Below, piece after piece: positions 22,920 through 35,222 of a stretch of 64,000 bases of DNA; the first letter of the stretch is position 1; every line of letters starts with the position of its first letter. The stretch covers positions 25,448,367-25,512,366 of the forward strand of contig CM049308.1 of NCBI GenBank assembly GCA_026874595.1, given 5' to 3'. The notes under the pieces were generated by a model. That model was not told the origin of the DNA, ran no database searches, and worked only from the letters and a program-made list of their open reading frames with translations. The stretch comes from Sipunculus nudus. Its lineage: Eukaryota; Annelida; Sipuncula; Golfingiida; Sipunculidae. The translations under genes and the position numbers were made by a program.

Positions 22920-23035
22920 ATGGAAGTGGGTCATCAAATAACTCAGACTCGAAGAAGGTGGACTTGGACTTAAACCTTAAGGACTTGTATTTGGACTCGA
23001 GGGACTTAGACTCCGACTTGGATGTTGTGCATTCG
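22920..23035 (+). repeat. Degenerate 'ttggact' repeat, second block
   Basis: The words ggacttggact, ttggactcgag and gactccgacttgg are repeated with variation. The acidic low-complexity peptide frame here (22790-23098) is a by-product. Confidence 0.55.
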
Positions 23036-24821
23036 ACTACATCACTCTACCATGAACCCTTATTGTTTAAAATGCAAATCATCTGGTCTTTAAGATAAAC
23101 TTTTCAGTATATATCAAGAGATTTCAGAAACAGCCTAACATGTGTCAGCTTATCTACTTCTTACTTTTTATCAGGTGTCTGGTCTAAAAATCTTATGTTC
23201 TTATGGTTAAACCAAAAGCTTGAGTGAAATATAATGTAAAGCTACATAGACCTAGTATGGACAGTTTGTTTTTAAGCAGATCTGGTCTTTAATTACTGGT
23301 ATATCTTTTACTTGATTTCCTATTTTGTTGGTTATTGTGGACTTGCATAAGTATATATTTGACCATAGAAAAAGACCTGTGGTTGTCTCCATGTTTTATA
23401 ATGGATTTGTTAAATGTGTTAACAATATATAGATATCATTATATTTCTTCACATGACATGAATAGAGTGATCATATATACAAATATTGCACAACGGTCTC
23501 TTCAAATTCAATCTCATTCATATACATATTTTTGGCACCATAAAAATGATGTCTTAAAACAATTTTCTCCTTCATGCAACACCATTCACCATTATTTTGT
23601 ATGTCTATTACGTATTCGATGATTTTCTGGTATTATATTGCCATAACAACGACTATGATTTTGCATGAATGTTACCTTTAATGAACCATATCATGTCTGC
23701 CATGGCCCAGACAGCTTAATGCATATTTAAATAAACACATAGACTGTACTCATATGCTGATAGTAACAATGCAGATTTTCAAATACTAATGGTTCCCTAG
23801 TGTGCTATTGCCACAGTAACAACGCTGATTATAAATCATCATTACCTTATATGAACCAAATCTTGATTTTATTCAACTGAAAAGCTTTGAATACATATTT
23901 CTACTAACTTGGGTTATGTTTTTATGGAGTGCATGTGGTCATAATTATATGTGTTTCTTGTATTCCTCGCAACGGTTCTAGGGCTCACACCTTTCACCAA
24001 TTCAATTGCAAACATTTGGAGCATGATAACTTATTAGCCTGGCTATCACAAAAACAAAGTGAAAATTGGGATATAAGGGGGGGGGGGGGACGAGGGGTCT
24101 ATGGTGGCCGACTAGCCGTGACAACCGACTCAGTAGGCAATCTGACAATTGGGCTGGTTAGCCGACTCGAGTCGTGATACAAGTAATATCGAGGAATGTA
24201 TCGCAGTGGTCTTGCATCAGGTTGCATTCATATTGCTAAGAATAATGAATTAACACAATAGTATACATGTGAACTCACAACCATAACTGAAACACCGTCT
24301 CCATGGACACGGGTCATTTCCTGTATCGCCTACAAGCTGCCTGCGTCCTGTAACCCGTGCTAGCCAAGCTTGTGTTCATTCGGTCATAAATTCAACAAAC
24401 ATACCGAGGGGTTTACCAATGTGCTGGGTTAAAAAAGAATTTTTTCTCGCTTATGATTGATATCATTAGAAAGAACACAAAAAATTCAAACGATTGGTCT
24501 GGTTTATGTTGATTGACATGTACCTGTAGACTATGAAGCGTTGTCAGAAATGACAAAAATATTTGCATCTTCATAAGGCCTTATAATGCGTTCCTCATAC
24601 TAAAATGTAAAGATACTCTTGCGCCAGTAATCTGGTCGTAATGCCAGAGTGTCGATATGACGCTAGTGGCCGACAGTCTATTATTGTACACCCTAGAATA
24701 GACCTCTCAGATCTCAATCTTTCTGCCCGCTATGTTCTCGGCAAGCTGTTTACCTATTGACCAGTTGCTCACGGCAAGCTGCTTAATTGTAATGGATATT
24801 ACGACAATAAACGCACGTCTT
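23036..24821. other. No gene recognised; G tract at 24078-24089
   Basis: AT-rich intergenic DNA. Short open frames (for example 23335-23622, 23929-24177) have no recognisable motif or codon bias. Confidence 0.45.
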
Positions 24822-24847
24822 CATATATATATATATATTTATATATA

Positions 24848-24892
<45 letters not shown>
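24822..24892. repeat. (TA)n microsatellite
   Basis: Long alternating TA with a few T insertions. Confidence 0.9.
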
Positions 24893-24895
<3 letters not shown>

Positions 24896-25038
24896 TTTCA
24901 TCAGGTGAACGTTGGTCCCTAGGCCCCATATAGATATAGATTGGTATATTTACCTTTATATAATGCCAGATAGCATGAACATCGGCAAACACTATTTTAA
25001 ATTATTACGAATTTAATGATACCTGGAAATCTGAACTC

Positions 25039-25054
25039 CCTCTCTCTCTCTCTG

Positions 25055-25129
<75 letters not shown>

Positions 25130-25133
25130 ATAT
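25039..25133. repeat. (CT)n followed by (TA)n microsatellite
   Basis: A short CT run and then about 70 bp of alternating TA, which abuts the pogo-like end. Confidence 0.9.
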
Positions 25134-25330
25134 ACAGTAAAACCTCGTCTAACGATCACCTTGATATAGCGCCCACCTCGATATTATGACCACTTTTTCA
25201 TAGAACCGATTATATATTATTAAACCTCGGAATAGCGGGCACCTCGTTTTTGTCGTTTACAACCACTTAATTCGGTCCCAATGGGTCACCTGAGCCTCAA
25301 TTATGCGACCACTTAGTACAGAATAAACAT
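25134..25330 (+). mobile_element. pogo/Tigger-like DNA transposon end
   Basis: CAGTAAAACCTCGTCTAACG follows a TA dinucleotide, as expected for a pogo-type terminus inserted at TA. Subterminal variants 'acctcg.aatagcgggcacctcg' and 'tatgcgaccacttag' follow. No opposite end was found, so this is a truncated or solo end. Confidence 0.5.
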
Positions 25331-25621
25331 TGCCTTGCCATTCGTAGCGGAGGGTCCGGCGCAAATTAATGGTTTGCATTACTAATTAGTAAAGATGAAA
25401 ATCAGAAGATGAAACAAACACAAGACACAGACAAAGCGTGTTCACGGATGATCACACCAGACCAGGAATGTTAGCGGCGCGGTTTCATAGTTTTTTTTTT
25501 TAACTTTACGTTAGCTTAACGCAGCTTAACGTTAATTATTAACAAAATTCCAGTTGTTTCATGTTTTCTTGACATCCCTTGCTCGCTAGACCTTCAGAGC
25601 TGTCTATAATTTTGTCAGATA

Positions 25622-26026
25622 TTGATATTACATAAATATACACAAAATACTACCCCCCCCCCCTCCAATACTGTTATACTGTTGACCAAATACCCATCTC
25701 TCCTGGCCAGTACCAGTAGCTTACAATTTCACAACAGGTGGCATCTGTGTTCTCAATTATATAGGAGGATTCTTTTGCAGTCCCAACCTCCGCAAAGGGT
25801 CAAGATCTATTTAGAAAATGAAATGACCCTGCAATTGCTTGTGCACTTGAGACGCTACTTAAGCGACTACGCGACACCCACTGCATACGAACATGACGGA
25901 CCATATGGTCCAGGCCACTCGGAACACCTCGGCCGAATTCGTATTCTCCGGAAACTACCCAAAGAAGAGGCGAGGTGTCCCGAGTGGGACCGGGACGTCA
26001 CCCGGGCTTACAAAACACGTGTTTAA
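25622..26026 (+). CDS. Hypothetical 134-codon open frame, doubtful
   Basis: An open frame without a recognised domain. It opens with a low-complexity Thr/Pro-rich stretch crossing a C tract. The second half (LVHLRRYLSDYATPTAYEHDG, then LPKEEARCPEWDRD) has a more protein-like composition. A loose resemblance of LRRYL.. to neuropeptide F-type peptides was considered and not accepted. No signal peptide and no good start context are visible; the first codon is ttg. The last ~40 codons fall inside the 2.4 kb tandem duplication and are repeated at 28304-28424 without the first part. It may be an exon fragment or chance. Confidence 0.15.
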   Translation: MILHKYTQNTTPPPSNTVILLTKYPSLLASTSSLQFHNRWHLCSQLYRRILLQSQPPQRVKIYLENEMTLQLLVHLRRYLSDYATPTAYEHDGPYGPGHSEHLGRIRILRKLPKEEARCPEWDRDVTRAYKTRV

Positions 26027-28300
26027 ACCTGGTGGCACGTGCTATTAATTTTTTACATTCACACCGTCAAATCACCGATAACACGCCGCAATGTAGTTCC
26101 CCGTGTGTAACAACATTTAGAATACAAACAGACTATCATATTCTTTATAACCGTTACATTTGAAATATTTGTTGGCAATGTAGGTTCTATATTTGCTCCA
26201 TTGTATTTATCGTAATTTCTGGAGTGATTGCGCACAAATGAATGCATGAGATCTATCTTGAAACTTCATAGACAGATATCATGTGTAGAGATAGCTTGGT
26301 AATAGTGCGACCCCCTAGAGAGGTGAACTAAACTACTTGTACAACACTGGAGAAGCTTATGTGAAAAATGATGACCTTACGGTAACAAACATGAAGAAAA
26401 AAAATATCAAAATAGTAATTAACTAATTCCTCGACCAGTAGCAGGTGTAACCCTAACATGCACACGGTTATGTATTACTCCATGACAAGGGCAGATCCAG
26501 GATTTTAGAAAAAAAAGAGGAGGGGGGGGGGGGGGGGTCGGCACAGGTGTACAGATGATAAAACCGAGAAAGATCGGAAAAGGGAGGCAATACCCCGAAA
26601 ATCGGTTCGAAATCTTAAGAGAAACTTTCTTTTCATAGCGGTTGTCCATGCTGCCACGGGGCAACCGAACAGGGGGGATACGAACAGTTGAAAAAGAATT
26701 CTATTTGTTTTGACTATCAGCCAAGAGATTGTCAGCCCATGATCTATATCTTTTCCGCAAATTTGCCTAAGAAAGGACACGTAAATAAAGCACAACGCAA
26801 CGCCGGTCAAGGAAACAGCAGCGGGAATTTTCTCTAACCAGTATATAAAGTTGTAAAAATAATGTAGACACAATCTTCATGTTTTCTTCGGGGTCGATTA
26901 TCAGAGCAGAACGCCCTGTGTTCTTTGTTGCCATCAACGTTGGAGCTCTTCAAAATATATCGAATGTCACGCAAATGCCTCGCTCACATTGGCTTCGTTA
27001 CATGATAAGCACATCGCGAATACCATACTTGAAAACACGCATGGAATGGTATTCCGTACGTGTGAACGCGCATTTCGTGGTCAGGTGAGTGATTTGATAT
27101 ATTAAAGATACAATTTCACCACTAACTGTTAAGTCATTTAGTGCCCATGATATTCTTAAATTCATAAAATTAAAACTAATATATTCACTTTGATTTGATA
27201 CCAGAGTTTAGTAGCAAGTTAATTAATACTATTTTAAGAGGAGAAAGAATGTCCACTGACATTTTGAGCATATTTATATTTTTGTAGTGACGGCACGTCT
27301 AAACTAATGTTGACTTAAGAAGTGACACATCTTTAATTCATTGAGGTTCTGTCATTTACAAAGTATAAACGCACCATGATTATATCCAGGGGACGCAGTA
27401 CATAGACGTAACAGCCTTTGACTTTATGACTTGCGCGTTTGCTAATGATTTCCATCGGCTTATGCAACTGTGATGCTCGGTAACAGCCGAAGTTAACCAA
27501 ATAGGAGCTCTGTTGACACGGTCAAACGAAATGACCAGGAGACGATTCATATCCTAACATTTTCAAGGAACTATGAAGTCTGACGTCAGCTGTTATTTGC
27601 CGGAAAGCTAACACGGTTTCCATTTGTCAAAACAATCAAAGGTGTATGTGGCCTGGAAAGGGGCTGGAAGGTTGTAAACTCATGTACTTTTTCAGTGGAA
27701 TATCCACCATTTCGGAAAAGGGCTGGGGTCCAACCCAGGAGGACCAAAGGAATAACTAAAAAAAATGTCCCCAGGTCCGGAAAATGGAGGGGGGTCCAGG
27801 ATGCAAATTAATGTCTAAAACCCTTAAAAAAAGTTTTTTTTTCATATAAAGGGGGGGGGGGGAGGGATTCTGTTTTTATTTAAACGTATTTCTAGCATTC
27901 AAAGCCCACAAGCCTTTCATATTTTGACGTAATATTCGGGAAAAGTCAGCGAAGTGGCGTTAGATATACGGCGCGAATTGCGCGAATTGCATTTTTTATA
28001 CGCCCGTCTATGACGGGACGTATTTTGTTATACCAACCGTCCGTCTGTTCGTTTGTTAACTTTAAGTTTCGCCGCGATAACATACCGGGGCTTTAATGGA
28101 TATTCACAAAACTCACCATAACTTGTACCAATACATTATCTCGCCCTAGTTCGATTATTGGCAAATCCATGCATATTTAACTAATAAGGTCAGAGGTCAA
28201 CTGGGCTACTTTGTTGGTTCGCCTCGATAACTTACGAGGAATATGGTGGATTTAATAAAACTCAAATGAAATGTTCGTCTAAGATTTATATTTCGCCTAA
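25906..28300 (+). repeat. Tandem duplication, copy A (~2395 bp)
   Basis: Repeated immediately downstream at a constant offset of 2398 bp with only scattered substitutions and small indels. It contains, in order: the tail of the doubtful frame above; a 'gggcagatccagga' plus G-tract module (26490-26540); the dispersed repeat also seen inverted at 14.15-14.6 kb; a 'ggtccggaaaatgga' plus G-tract module (27770-27865); and a family B hairpin head at 28001. Open frames inside differ between copies because G-tract lengths differ, which argues against coding function. Confidence 0.9.
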
Positions 28301-28303
28301 ATC

Positions 28304-30690
28304 TGGTCCAGGCCACTCGGAACCCCTCGGCCGAATTCGTATTCTCCGGAAACTACCCAAAGAAGAGGCGAGGTGTCCCGAGTGGGACCGGGACGTCACC
28401 CGGGCTTACAAAACACGTGTTTAAACCTGGTGGCACGTGCTATTAATTTTTTACATTCACACCGTCAAATCACCGATAACACGCCGCAATGTAGTTCCCC
28501 GTGTGTAACAACATTTAGAATACAAACAGACTATCATATTCTTTATAACCGTTACATTTGAAATATTTGTTGGCAATGTAGGTTCTATATTTGCTCCATT
28601 GTATTTATCGTAATTTTTGGAGTGATTGCGCACAAATGAATGCATGAGATCTATCCTGAAACTTCATAGACAGATATCATGTGTAGAGATGGCTTGGTAG
28701 TAGTGCGGCCCCCTAGAAAGGTGAACTAAACTACTTGTACAACACTGGAGAACCTTATGTGAAAAATGATGACCTAACGGTAACAAACATGAAGAAAAAA
28801 AAATTATCAAAATAGTAATTAACTAATTCCTCGACCAGTAGCAGGTGTAACCCTAACATGCACACGGTTATGTATTACTCCATGACAAGGGCAGATCCAG
28901 GATTTTAGAAAAAAAGAGGGGGGGGGGGGGGGGGTTCGGCACAGGTGTACAGATGATAAAACCGAGAAAGATCGGAAAAGGGAGGCAATACCCCGAAAAT
29001 CGGTTCGAAATCTTAAGAGAAACTTTCTTTTCATAGCGGTTGTCCATGCTGCCACGGGGCAACCGAACAGGGGGGATACGAACAGTTGAAAAAGAATTCT
29101 ATTTGTTTTGACTATCAGCCAAGAGATTGTCAGCCCATGATCTATATCTTTTCCGCAAATTTGCCCAAGAAAGGACAAGTAAATAAAGCACAACGCAACG
29201 CCGGTCAAGGAAACAGCAGCGGGAATTTTCTCTAACCAGTATATAAAGTTGTAAAAATAATGTTGACACAATCTTCATGTTTTCTTTGTGGTCGATTATC
29301 AGAGCAGAACGCCCTGTGTTCTTTGTTGCCATCAACGTTGGAGCTCTTCAAAATATATCGAATATCACGCAAATGCCTCGCACACATTGGCTTCGTTACA
29401 TGATAAGCACATCGCGAATACCATACTTGAAAACACGCATGGAATGGTATTCCGTACGTGTGAACGCGCATTTCGTGGTCAGGTGAGTGATTTGATGTAT
29501 TAAAGATACAATTTCACCACTAACTGTTAAGTCATTTAGTGCCCATGATATTCTTAAATTCATAAAATTAAAACTAATATATTTACTTTGATTTGATACC
29601 AGAGTTTAGTAGCAACTTAATTAATAATATTTTAAGAGGAGAAAGAATGTCCACTGACATTTTGAGCATATTTATATTTTTGTAGTGACGGCACGTCTAA
29701 ACTAATGTTGACTTAAGAAGTGACACATCTTTAATTCATTGAGGTTCTGTCATTTACAAAGTATAAACGCACCATGATTATATCCAGGGGACGCAGTACA
29801 TAGACGTAACAGCCTTTGACTTTATGACTTGCGCGTTTGCTAAAGATTTCCATCGGCTTATGCAACTGTGATGCTCGGTAACAGCCGAAGTTAACCAAAT
29901 AGGAGCTCTGTTGACACGGTCAAACGAAATGACCAGGAGACGATTCATATCCTAACATTTTCAAGGAACTATGAAGTCTGACGTCAGCTGTTATTTGCCG
30001 GAAAGCTAACACGGTTTCCATTTGTCAAAACAATCAAAGGTGTATGTGGCCTGGAAAGGGGCTGGAAGGTTGTAAACTCATGTACTTTTTCAGTGGAATA
30101 TCCACCATTTCGGAAAAGGGCTGGGGTCCAACCCAGGAGGACCAAAGGAATAACTAAAAAAAATGTCCCCAGGTCCGGAAAATGGAGGGGGGGTCCAGGA
30201 TGCAAATTAATGTCTGAAACCCTTAAAAAAAGGTTTTTTTTTCATATAAAGGGGGGGGGGGGGGGGGTTCTGTTTTTATTTAAACGTATTTCTAGCATTC
30301 AAAGCCCACAAGCCTTTCATATTTTGACGTAATATTCGGGAAAAGTCAGCGAAGTGGCGTTAGATATACGGCGCGAATTTCGCGAATTGCATTTTTTAAA
30401 CGCCCGTCTATGACGGGACGTATTTTTTTATACCAACCGTCCGTCTGTTCGTTGGTTAACTTTAAGTTTCGCCGCGATAACATACCGGGGCTTTAATGGA
30501 TATTCAAATAACTTGTACCAATACATTATCTCGCCCTAGTTCGATTATTGGCAAATCCATGCATATTTAACTAATAAGGTCAGAGGTCAACTGGGCTACT
30601 TTGATGGTTCGCCTCGATAACTTACGAGGAATATGGTGGATTTAATAAAACTCAAATGAAATGTTCGTCTAAGATTTATATCTCGCCTAA
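28304..30690 (+). repeat. Tandem duplication, copy B (~2387 bp)
   Basis: Near-identical to copy A, with a ~15 bp deletion near 30505 and altered G-tract lengths. Copy B continues at its 3' end into more family B body ('gttcgatttccagctaaatct'), whereas copy A is cut at the same place. The junction 'ctaaatct' shared by both contexts points to a short-homology exchange. Confidence 0.9.
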
Positions 30691-32200
30691 GTTCGATTTC
30701 CAGCTAAATCTACGCATTATTGTTGAGGTCGGAGGTCACTGCACTTTGGAGGCACCGTCTTGACTTACCAAAAATTCTTTGGATTTTCATGAAACTCATT
30801 ATACATATTAACCAATAGAGTTTCTCACCTCAGTTAAATTCTCATCAAAATTTACGCATATTTAGTGAGGTCAGGAGTCACCAGGCTACATTATAGAGAA
30901 CATTTTTTGGTGTTGCCGCGATAACGCTTAAGGAATAGAAAGGACTTTGATATAATTCAAAAGAAATATTAACTAGATATTTCTTGGCACCGCAGGTGCA
31001 TCCCCCACTCATGGACCACTCCGGAGATATTAGCTATTTTCTCCCAAATCACATGTACAGATGGACGTCACGGCAAACGATTGCAGATGGCGCCACCAGT
31101 CTTAAATACAAGATGGAGGTTTTCAAGATCAATGTACATGCACAATTTCTGCCCAATCTGTTTATAAGTTTTAGACTTATAATGCTCACAGTACTGTCAA
31201 GTGGCAATGATGGGGCACGAGAACGAGAAAGGCAGAAGGTGGCGCCACCTATCTTCCGTAAAAGACAAAGCTATTCAAGATCTTCGGTCAATTCGATATT
31301 GGACCAATGCATGCACTCCTTATTGAGATATATATGATTTAGTGTGATTTTCACCATATATGGCAGTATTCAAGGTCAAAGCCACTCTCATAGGAAAGGT
31401 TATGACCCCAATTTAGGTATACATCATCCCATAACCCATGTCTATGTATATGCATAATATGAAAGAAATCTGTCCATTAGATTTTGACTTATAATGCACT
31501 ACAGTTAAGTGGCAATAATCGGGGTATTAAATGGCACAAAAACAAGAAAAGGATAAATGGTGGCGCCACCAGTTTCCGTTATATGACAACACTATCTAAG
31601 ATCTTCGGTCAAGCTCATTTTCGGATCGATCCATGCAAGATTTCTTGAGATATTAAAGAATTTGTGTGATATTCACCCAAAATGGCCTATTCAAGGTCAA
31701 GGTCACTTTCCTAGTAAAGGTCATGAACCCATTTTAGATAGACTTCGTCCTCTCATCCATATCAATGCACATATCAAGTTTGGTAATGATCCGTAAAATA
31801 TTTTTTTGAGTTAACGCGTCCAAACGAAATCTCTGCGGCGGCGACGGAGACGTCGCAACCGTGCCTAAACCATAGTATCTCCAGACATTGTCTTGCGATA
31901 CAATCAGTATAATATCTCACATAAGTTCTATTTCCAACAAAATCCATACATATTTAATGAGGAGGTCAGATGTCACCACACTTTGATGGCTCCACCCTGA
32001 CTTCCCAAAATATGTTTGAATTCATGATTCAACTCATTTTGAGTATTAACAATATATACCGTTTCTCACCTGAATCAGATTATCGGAAAATTCACGCATA
32101 TTTATTAAGTCAGAGGTCACAATATGCAACGGGCGAATTATGCACTATTTGTGCTCCTGTTTTCGTATGCTATTTTGAATTCAGGTACACTACTACAGTA
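30401..32200 (+). repeat. Family B hairpin-capped repeat, split by a family C insertion
   Basis: Head cgcccgtc / gacggga at 30402, then 'accaaccgtccgtctg' and 'cgccgcgataaca'. The body consists of repeated phrases ('atatctcgcctaagttcgat', 'acgcatatttaatgaggtcagaggtcac'). It is interrupted at about 30975-31900 by a family C element in the opposite orientation and resumes at ~31905 with the same family B phrases. The first 290 bp also form the end of tandem copy B. Confidence 0.65.
30975..31900 (-). repeat. Family C hairpin-capped repeat, reverse orientation, nested
   Basis: Read on the minus strand it starts with the inverted pair GTATC.C..AGAC / GTCTGGAGATAC (31900-31873), then 'actatggttt', a 'gcgacgtctccgtcgccgccgc' stretch and body units of about 325 bp. 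The body matches the element at the window end (63652 onward) closely: 'tatctcaagaaatcttgcatgga', 'gaccttgacctt.aatagg', 'aaactggtggcgccacc'. Exact palindromes lie at 31238 and 31559, with a one-mismatch copy at ~31085. Confidence 0.7.
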
Positions 32201-33049
32201 TGAATCTTTTTTGTTCGATATTTTAAAAGCTTGCAGATAGTTAATAATCCTTACAACAAGTAAAAATTGATTTAATTGGATATTACGTGTAAAAAGTGGG
32301 ACAGTTATTTTGGGTCACCCGATACAATTTCCAATACATCAATGTCACTTCCGTTTTACAGATAACTGTTCCTGCTGGTAGCTGATAAGCTTACGCCATT
32401 GAAAATAGAACAGGACACCTGTACAATGATGAAGGTTACATTCGACGGTGGTAAGTGTTCATTAATATTAGGTTGAGGGTTTTACTTGTTATGGTCATTC
32501 AGTACTATATCTATTCTCAGTATTTGTACTGGAAACAGCACATTCTTCTTGGCAGGGGTAGTATATAACTTGTCGTGGTCACGAGTTGATATTCCTTGCA
32601 CAAGGTACATTCATATAACGGGTCTCGGTCATGATAGAGGACAAGTATATATAATCAAGCCACAATTTGCAACTCATAACATATTTTACAATTGTAAGGA
32701 ATATCTCAAATTTTTTGAGCCAGAAGAAACCTGTTACTTTATTTTTTAGTTGTGTGACTGTGAGATTTTTATTATGAGACTAGTAATTTCAAGGTGATAT
32801 TAAGATGCAAAAAAGGATAACAGCATTATCCATGTTCAGCTAGTTGCAACATATGGCGATGTACACTTCTGTTTTGCTGATACAGCAAGCAGGCCCATTA
32901 TATTGCCCTTTCTTTTGTTTATTCGTGTACATAACTGTCAATAATCAGATTTCCCAAACGTTTTTCTGTTATACAGGGTCACTCTGGGTTGTAGATATCA
33001 GGTTTCTTTCCTTGTACCCACTTTTTTAGTAGTAAAGTTTTGTGCTGCC
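32201..33049. other. No gene recognised
   Basis: AT-rich spacer between the repeat nest and the ~69 bp array. Short frames (32486-32749, 32844-33029) show no domain. Confidence 0.4.
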
Positions 33050-33468
33050 ATGCAATTTTATCGCAATTTTACTCAACCCTGTGTCGTGTGTTTTATTCAG
33101 TTAAAGGACTGTGCTGCCCTGTACAATGTTGGGTTGTCCACCTTATATATATCATGTGTTTTCGATGAGAGAAAAGTTCGTGCTGCCCTGTACAATGTTG
33201 GGGTCTGCATCCTATGTATCCTGTGTTTTTCATTAGAAAAAAGGTTTGTGCAGCCCAGTACATCGTTACAGTTTTTTTCACCAAGTAAGTCCTGAAATTT
33301 TAGTTAGATAGAGGACTATGCTGCCCTGTACACATTCACAGTTTGCTTCACACTATGTGTCGTGTTTTTGTTTTCTCCACACTGTGTGTCCTCTGTTTTG
33401 CATTTGAGAATGTCTTTGCTGCCCATCATACCGTTACAGTTTGTCCATTCTGTATGTCCTGTAATTGT

Positions 33469-34190
33469 ATCCGCCAAAACAGAGTTTTGCGGATACCATG
33501 TTTTCAGCCCATCACCGCCGCCGCCGCGTAGGTGTCCGGAGAACTCCTCCGTAACCGCTGGGCGGAATTTTAGGAAACCCGGGATTATGTTCGGGTCACC
33601 TGCGTACTGCTGCGCCCCGATTTTGTTTCACCTCTGACCTTTCCTCTGCGCTCTGCGTCCATCCGTGCGTCTGTGTTCACACATAAACCCCCTTATCTCT
33701 GGACTCGTTTGACCGATCGGCCTGAAATTTTGCACGTTTATACATCTTGGATAGGTTTTCGATTTTTGTGACAGGTGGAGCCACTTACCTCCCCGTTTAC
33801 GCTCCAGACATTTATGCTAATATCTCAGGACTGCTTGACGGATCAGCCTGAAATTGTGCATATGTATAGGTCTAACATAGCCCTTTAACATACCCAAAAC
33901 TGGTGGCACCACCTGCAACCGTTTTTGCACAGCGGCAATCTGTTTATCAGCCTTTGGGTAAAATCATGCATATCTCTGCAGTGGTTGGACTTATTCTCCT
34001 GAAATTTTGCACGTTTATACATCTTGGATAGATTTTTCGTTGATATGACAGGTGGCGCCACCTACCTAGTCGTTTGCATAGCAGACATCCATGCTGAAAT
34101 CAAAGGACTCGTTTGACCGATTGGGCTGAAATTTTACATGATTATTCATCTTGGATAATTTTTCCATTTTTGTGACAGGTGGCGCCACCT
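33469..34190 (+). repeat. Family C hairpin-capped repeat
   Basis: Head ATCCGCCAAAAC / GTTTTGCGGAT (33469-33494), then 'accatgttttc', a ccgccgccgccgcg stretch and body units repeating 'gaaattttgcacgtttatacatcttggata' and 'gtgacaggtggcgccacctac'. Exact palindromes lie at 34051 and 34178, with mutated ones at ~33778 and ~33901. A CT-rich microsatellite follows at 34198-34280. Confidence 0.7.
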
Positions 34191-34794
34191 ACCATCCTAT
34201 CTCTCCCTGTCTCTCTTGCTCTCTCACTCACTTGCTGTCTCGCTTGCTCTCTCTCGCTCTCTCTCTCCCTCCCTCCAGGTAATTCAGCCTTTACATCATA
34301 AAAATACCACACCAACTAATCTATATCTTTCACGTAATATGTCATCTACAACACAAGGTTTTCCCATTACCTCTATATCCAATCACCACTTCACCCTTAC
34401 CTCTCTGATTTAGGCGGATACACCTACTGGCTTGTCGACTACCCGTATTCTAGTTTTAATAAGATAAAGGATAGTGCTGCACTGTACATTGTTACAATTT
34501 TCTCTACCCGGTGTCTAGTTTTTTCATTAGATAAAGGTCTGTGCTGCCCTGTACATCATTACAGTTTTCTCCATTCTGTAGCTCCTGTAATTATATTAAG
34601 ATAAATAATTATGCTGTCTTGTACATTGTAGCGGTTTTCCCCAACCTGTGTCCTGTAAGTTAAACAAGTAACGGACTGTGCTGCCCGGTACATGTTCACA
34701 GTTTTCTCCACCCTATGTTTCGTGTGTTTTGCATAGATGAGGAATGTGCTGTCCTTTACATCGGTACAATTGACTTAACCCTGTTTGTCTTTTT

Positions 34795-35222
34795 TTTTGG
34801 TCCCCCGCTCCGGGGAAGCGAAGGACATTGATTTGGGTTTGTCTGTCTGTTTATCTGTTCCCCTGTCTGTCTGTCTGACGGGTTTTTCGTTTCCTTGTGA
34901 TAACATTCCTAAATTTTATCCGATTTCATTCAAATTTGGGTCAGTGATTGCTCTAATGCATACCTTGGTTGGGACCTGAAATTTTCTCCAGATCCAAATC
35001 AAAATTATAAAATTTGGTCCAATTTGATCTCAATGTGCCTAGCTTTTATGTTCGCCTACAGTTGTCTCCACATGCCATATTGCATTTTGATCCTATTTCT
35101 CGATGTGTTTAAGTTTTTATGGTCGCCTGCAGATGTCTCCACATGTCAGAAAGGATCTGTTTCAGTTTTCAGGATCCACAAGATTTCTCCACATATCATA
35201 ATTTTGGTTTCTTATCAAGCAT
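34795..35222 (+). repeat. Hairpin-capped repeat, family E
   Basis: Head GTCCCCCGCT / AGCGAAGGAC (34801-34827), then 'attgatttgggttt', a (gtctgt)n/(ctgtctgt)n run and 'cctaaattttatccgattt' body text. It has the same order of parts as families A-C with unrelated sequence. There is no palindrome in this short copy. Confidence 0.55.

Noticed and set aside
25790-25900. Resemblance of LRRYLSDYA to neuropeptide F
   Set aside because: There is no signal peptide, no C-terminal RxRFG with cleavage site, and no in-phase splice. The match is too short to count.
28819-29271. 150-codon minus-strand open frame, hydrophobic at its start
   Set aside because: The matching frame in tandem copy A is broken at the G tract, and the region is an interspersed repeat. 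It is not conserved as protein between copies.
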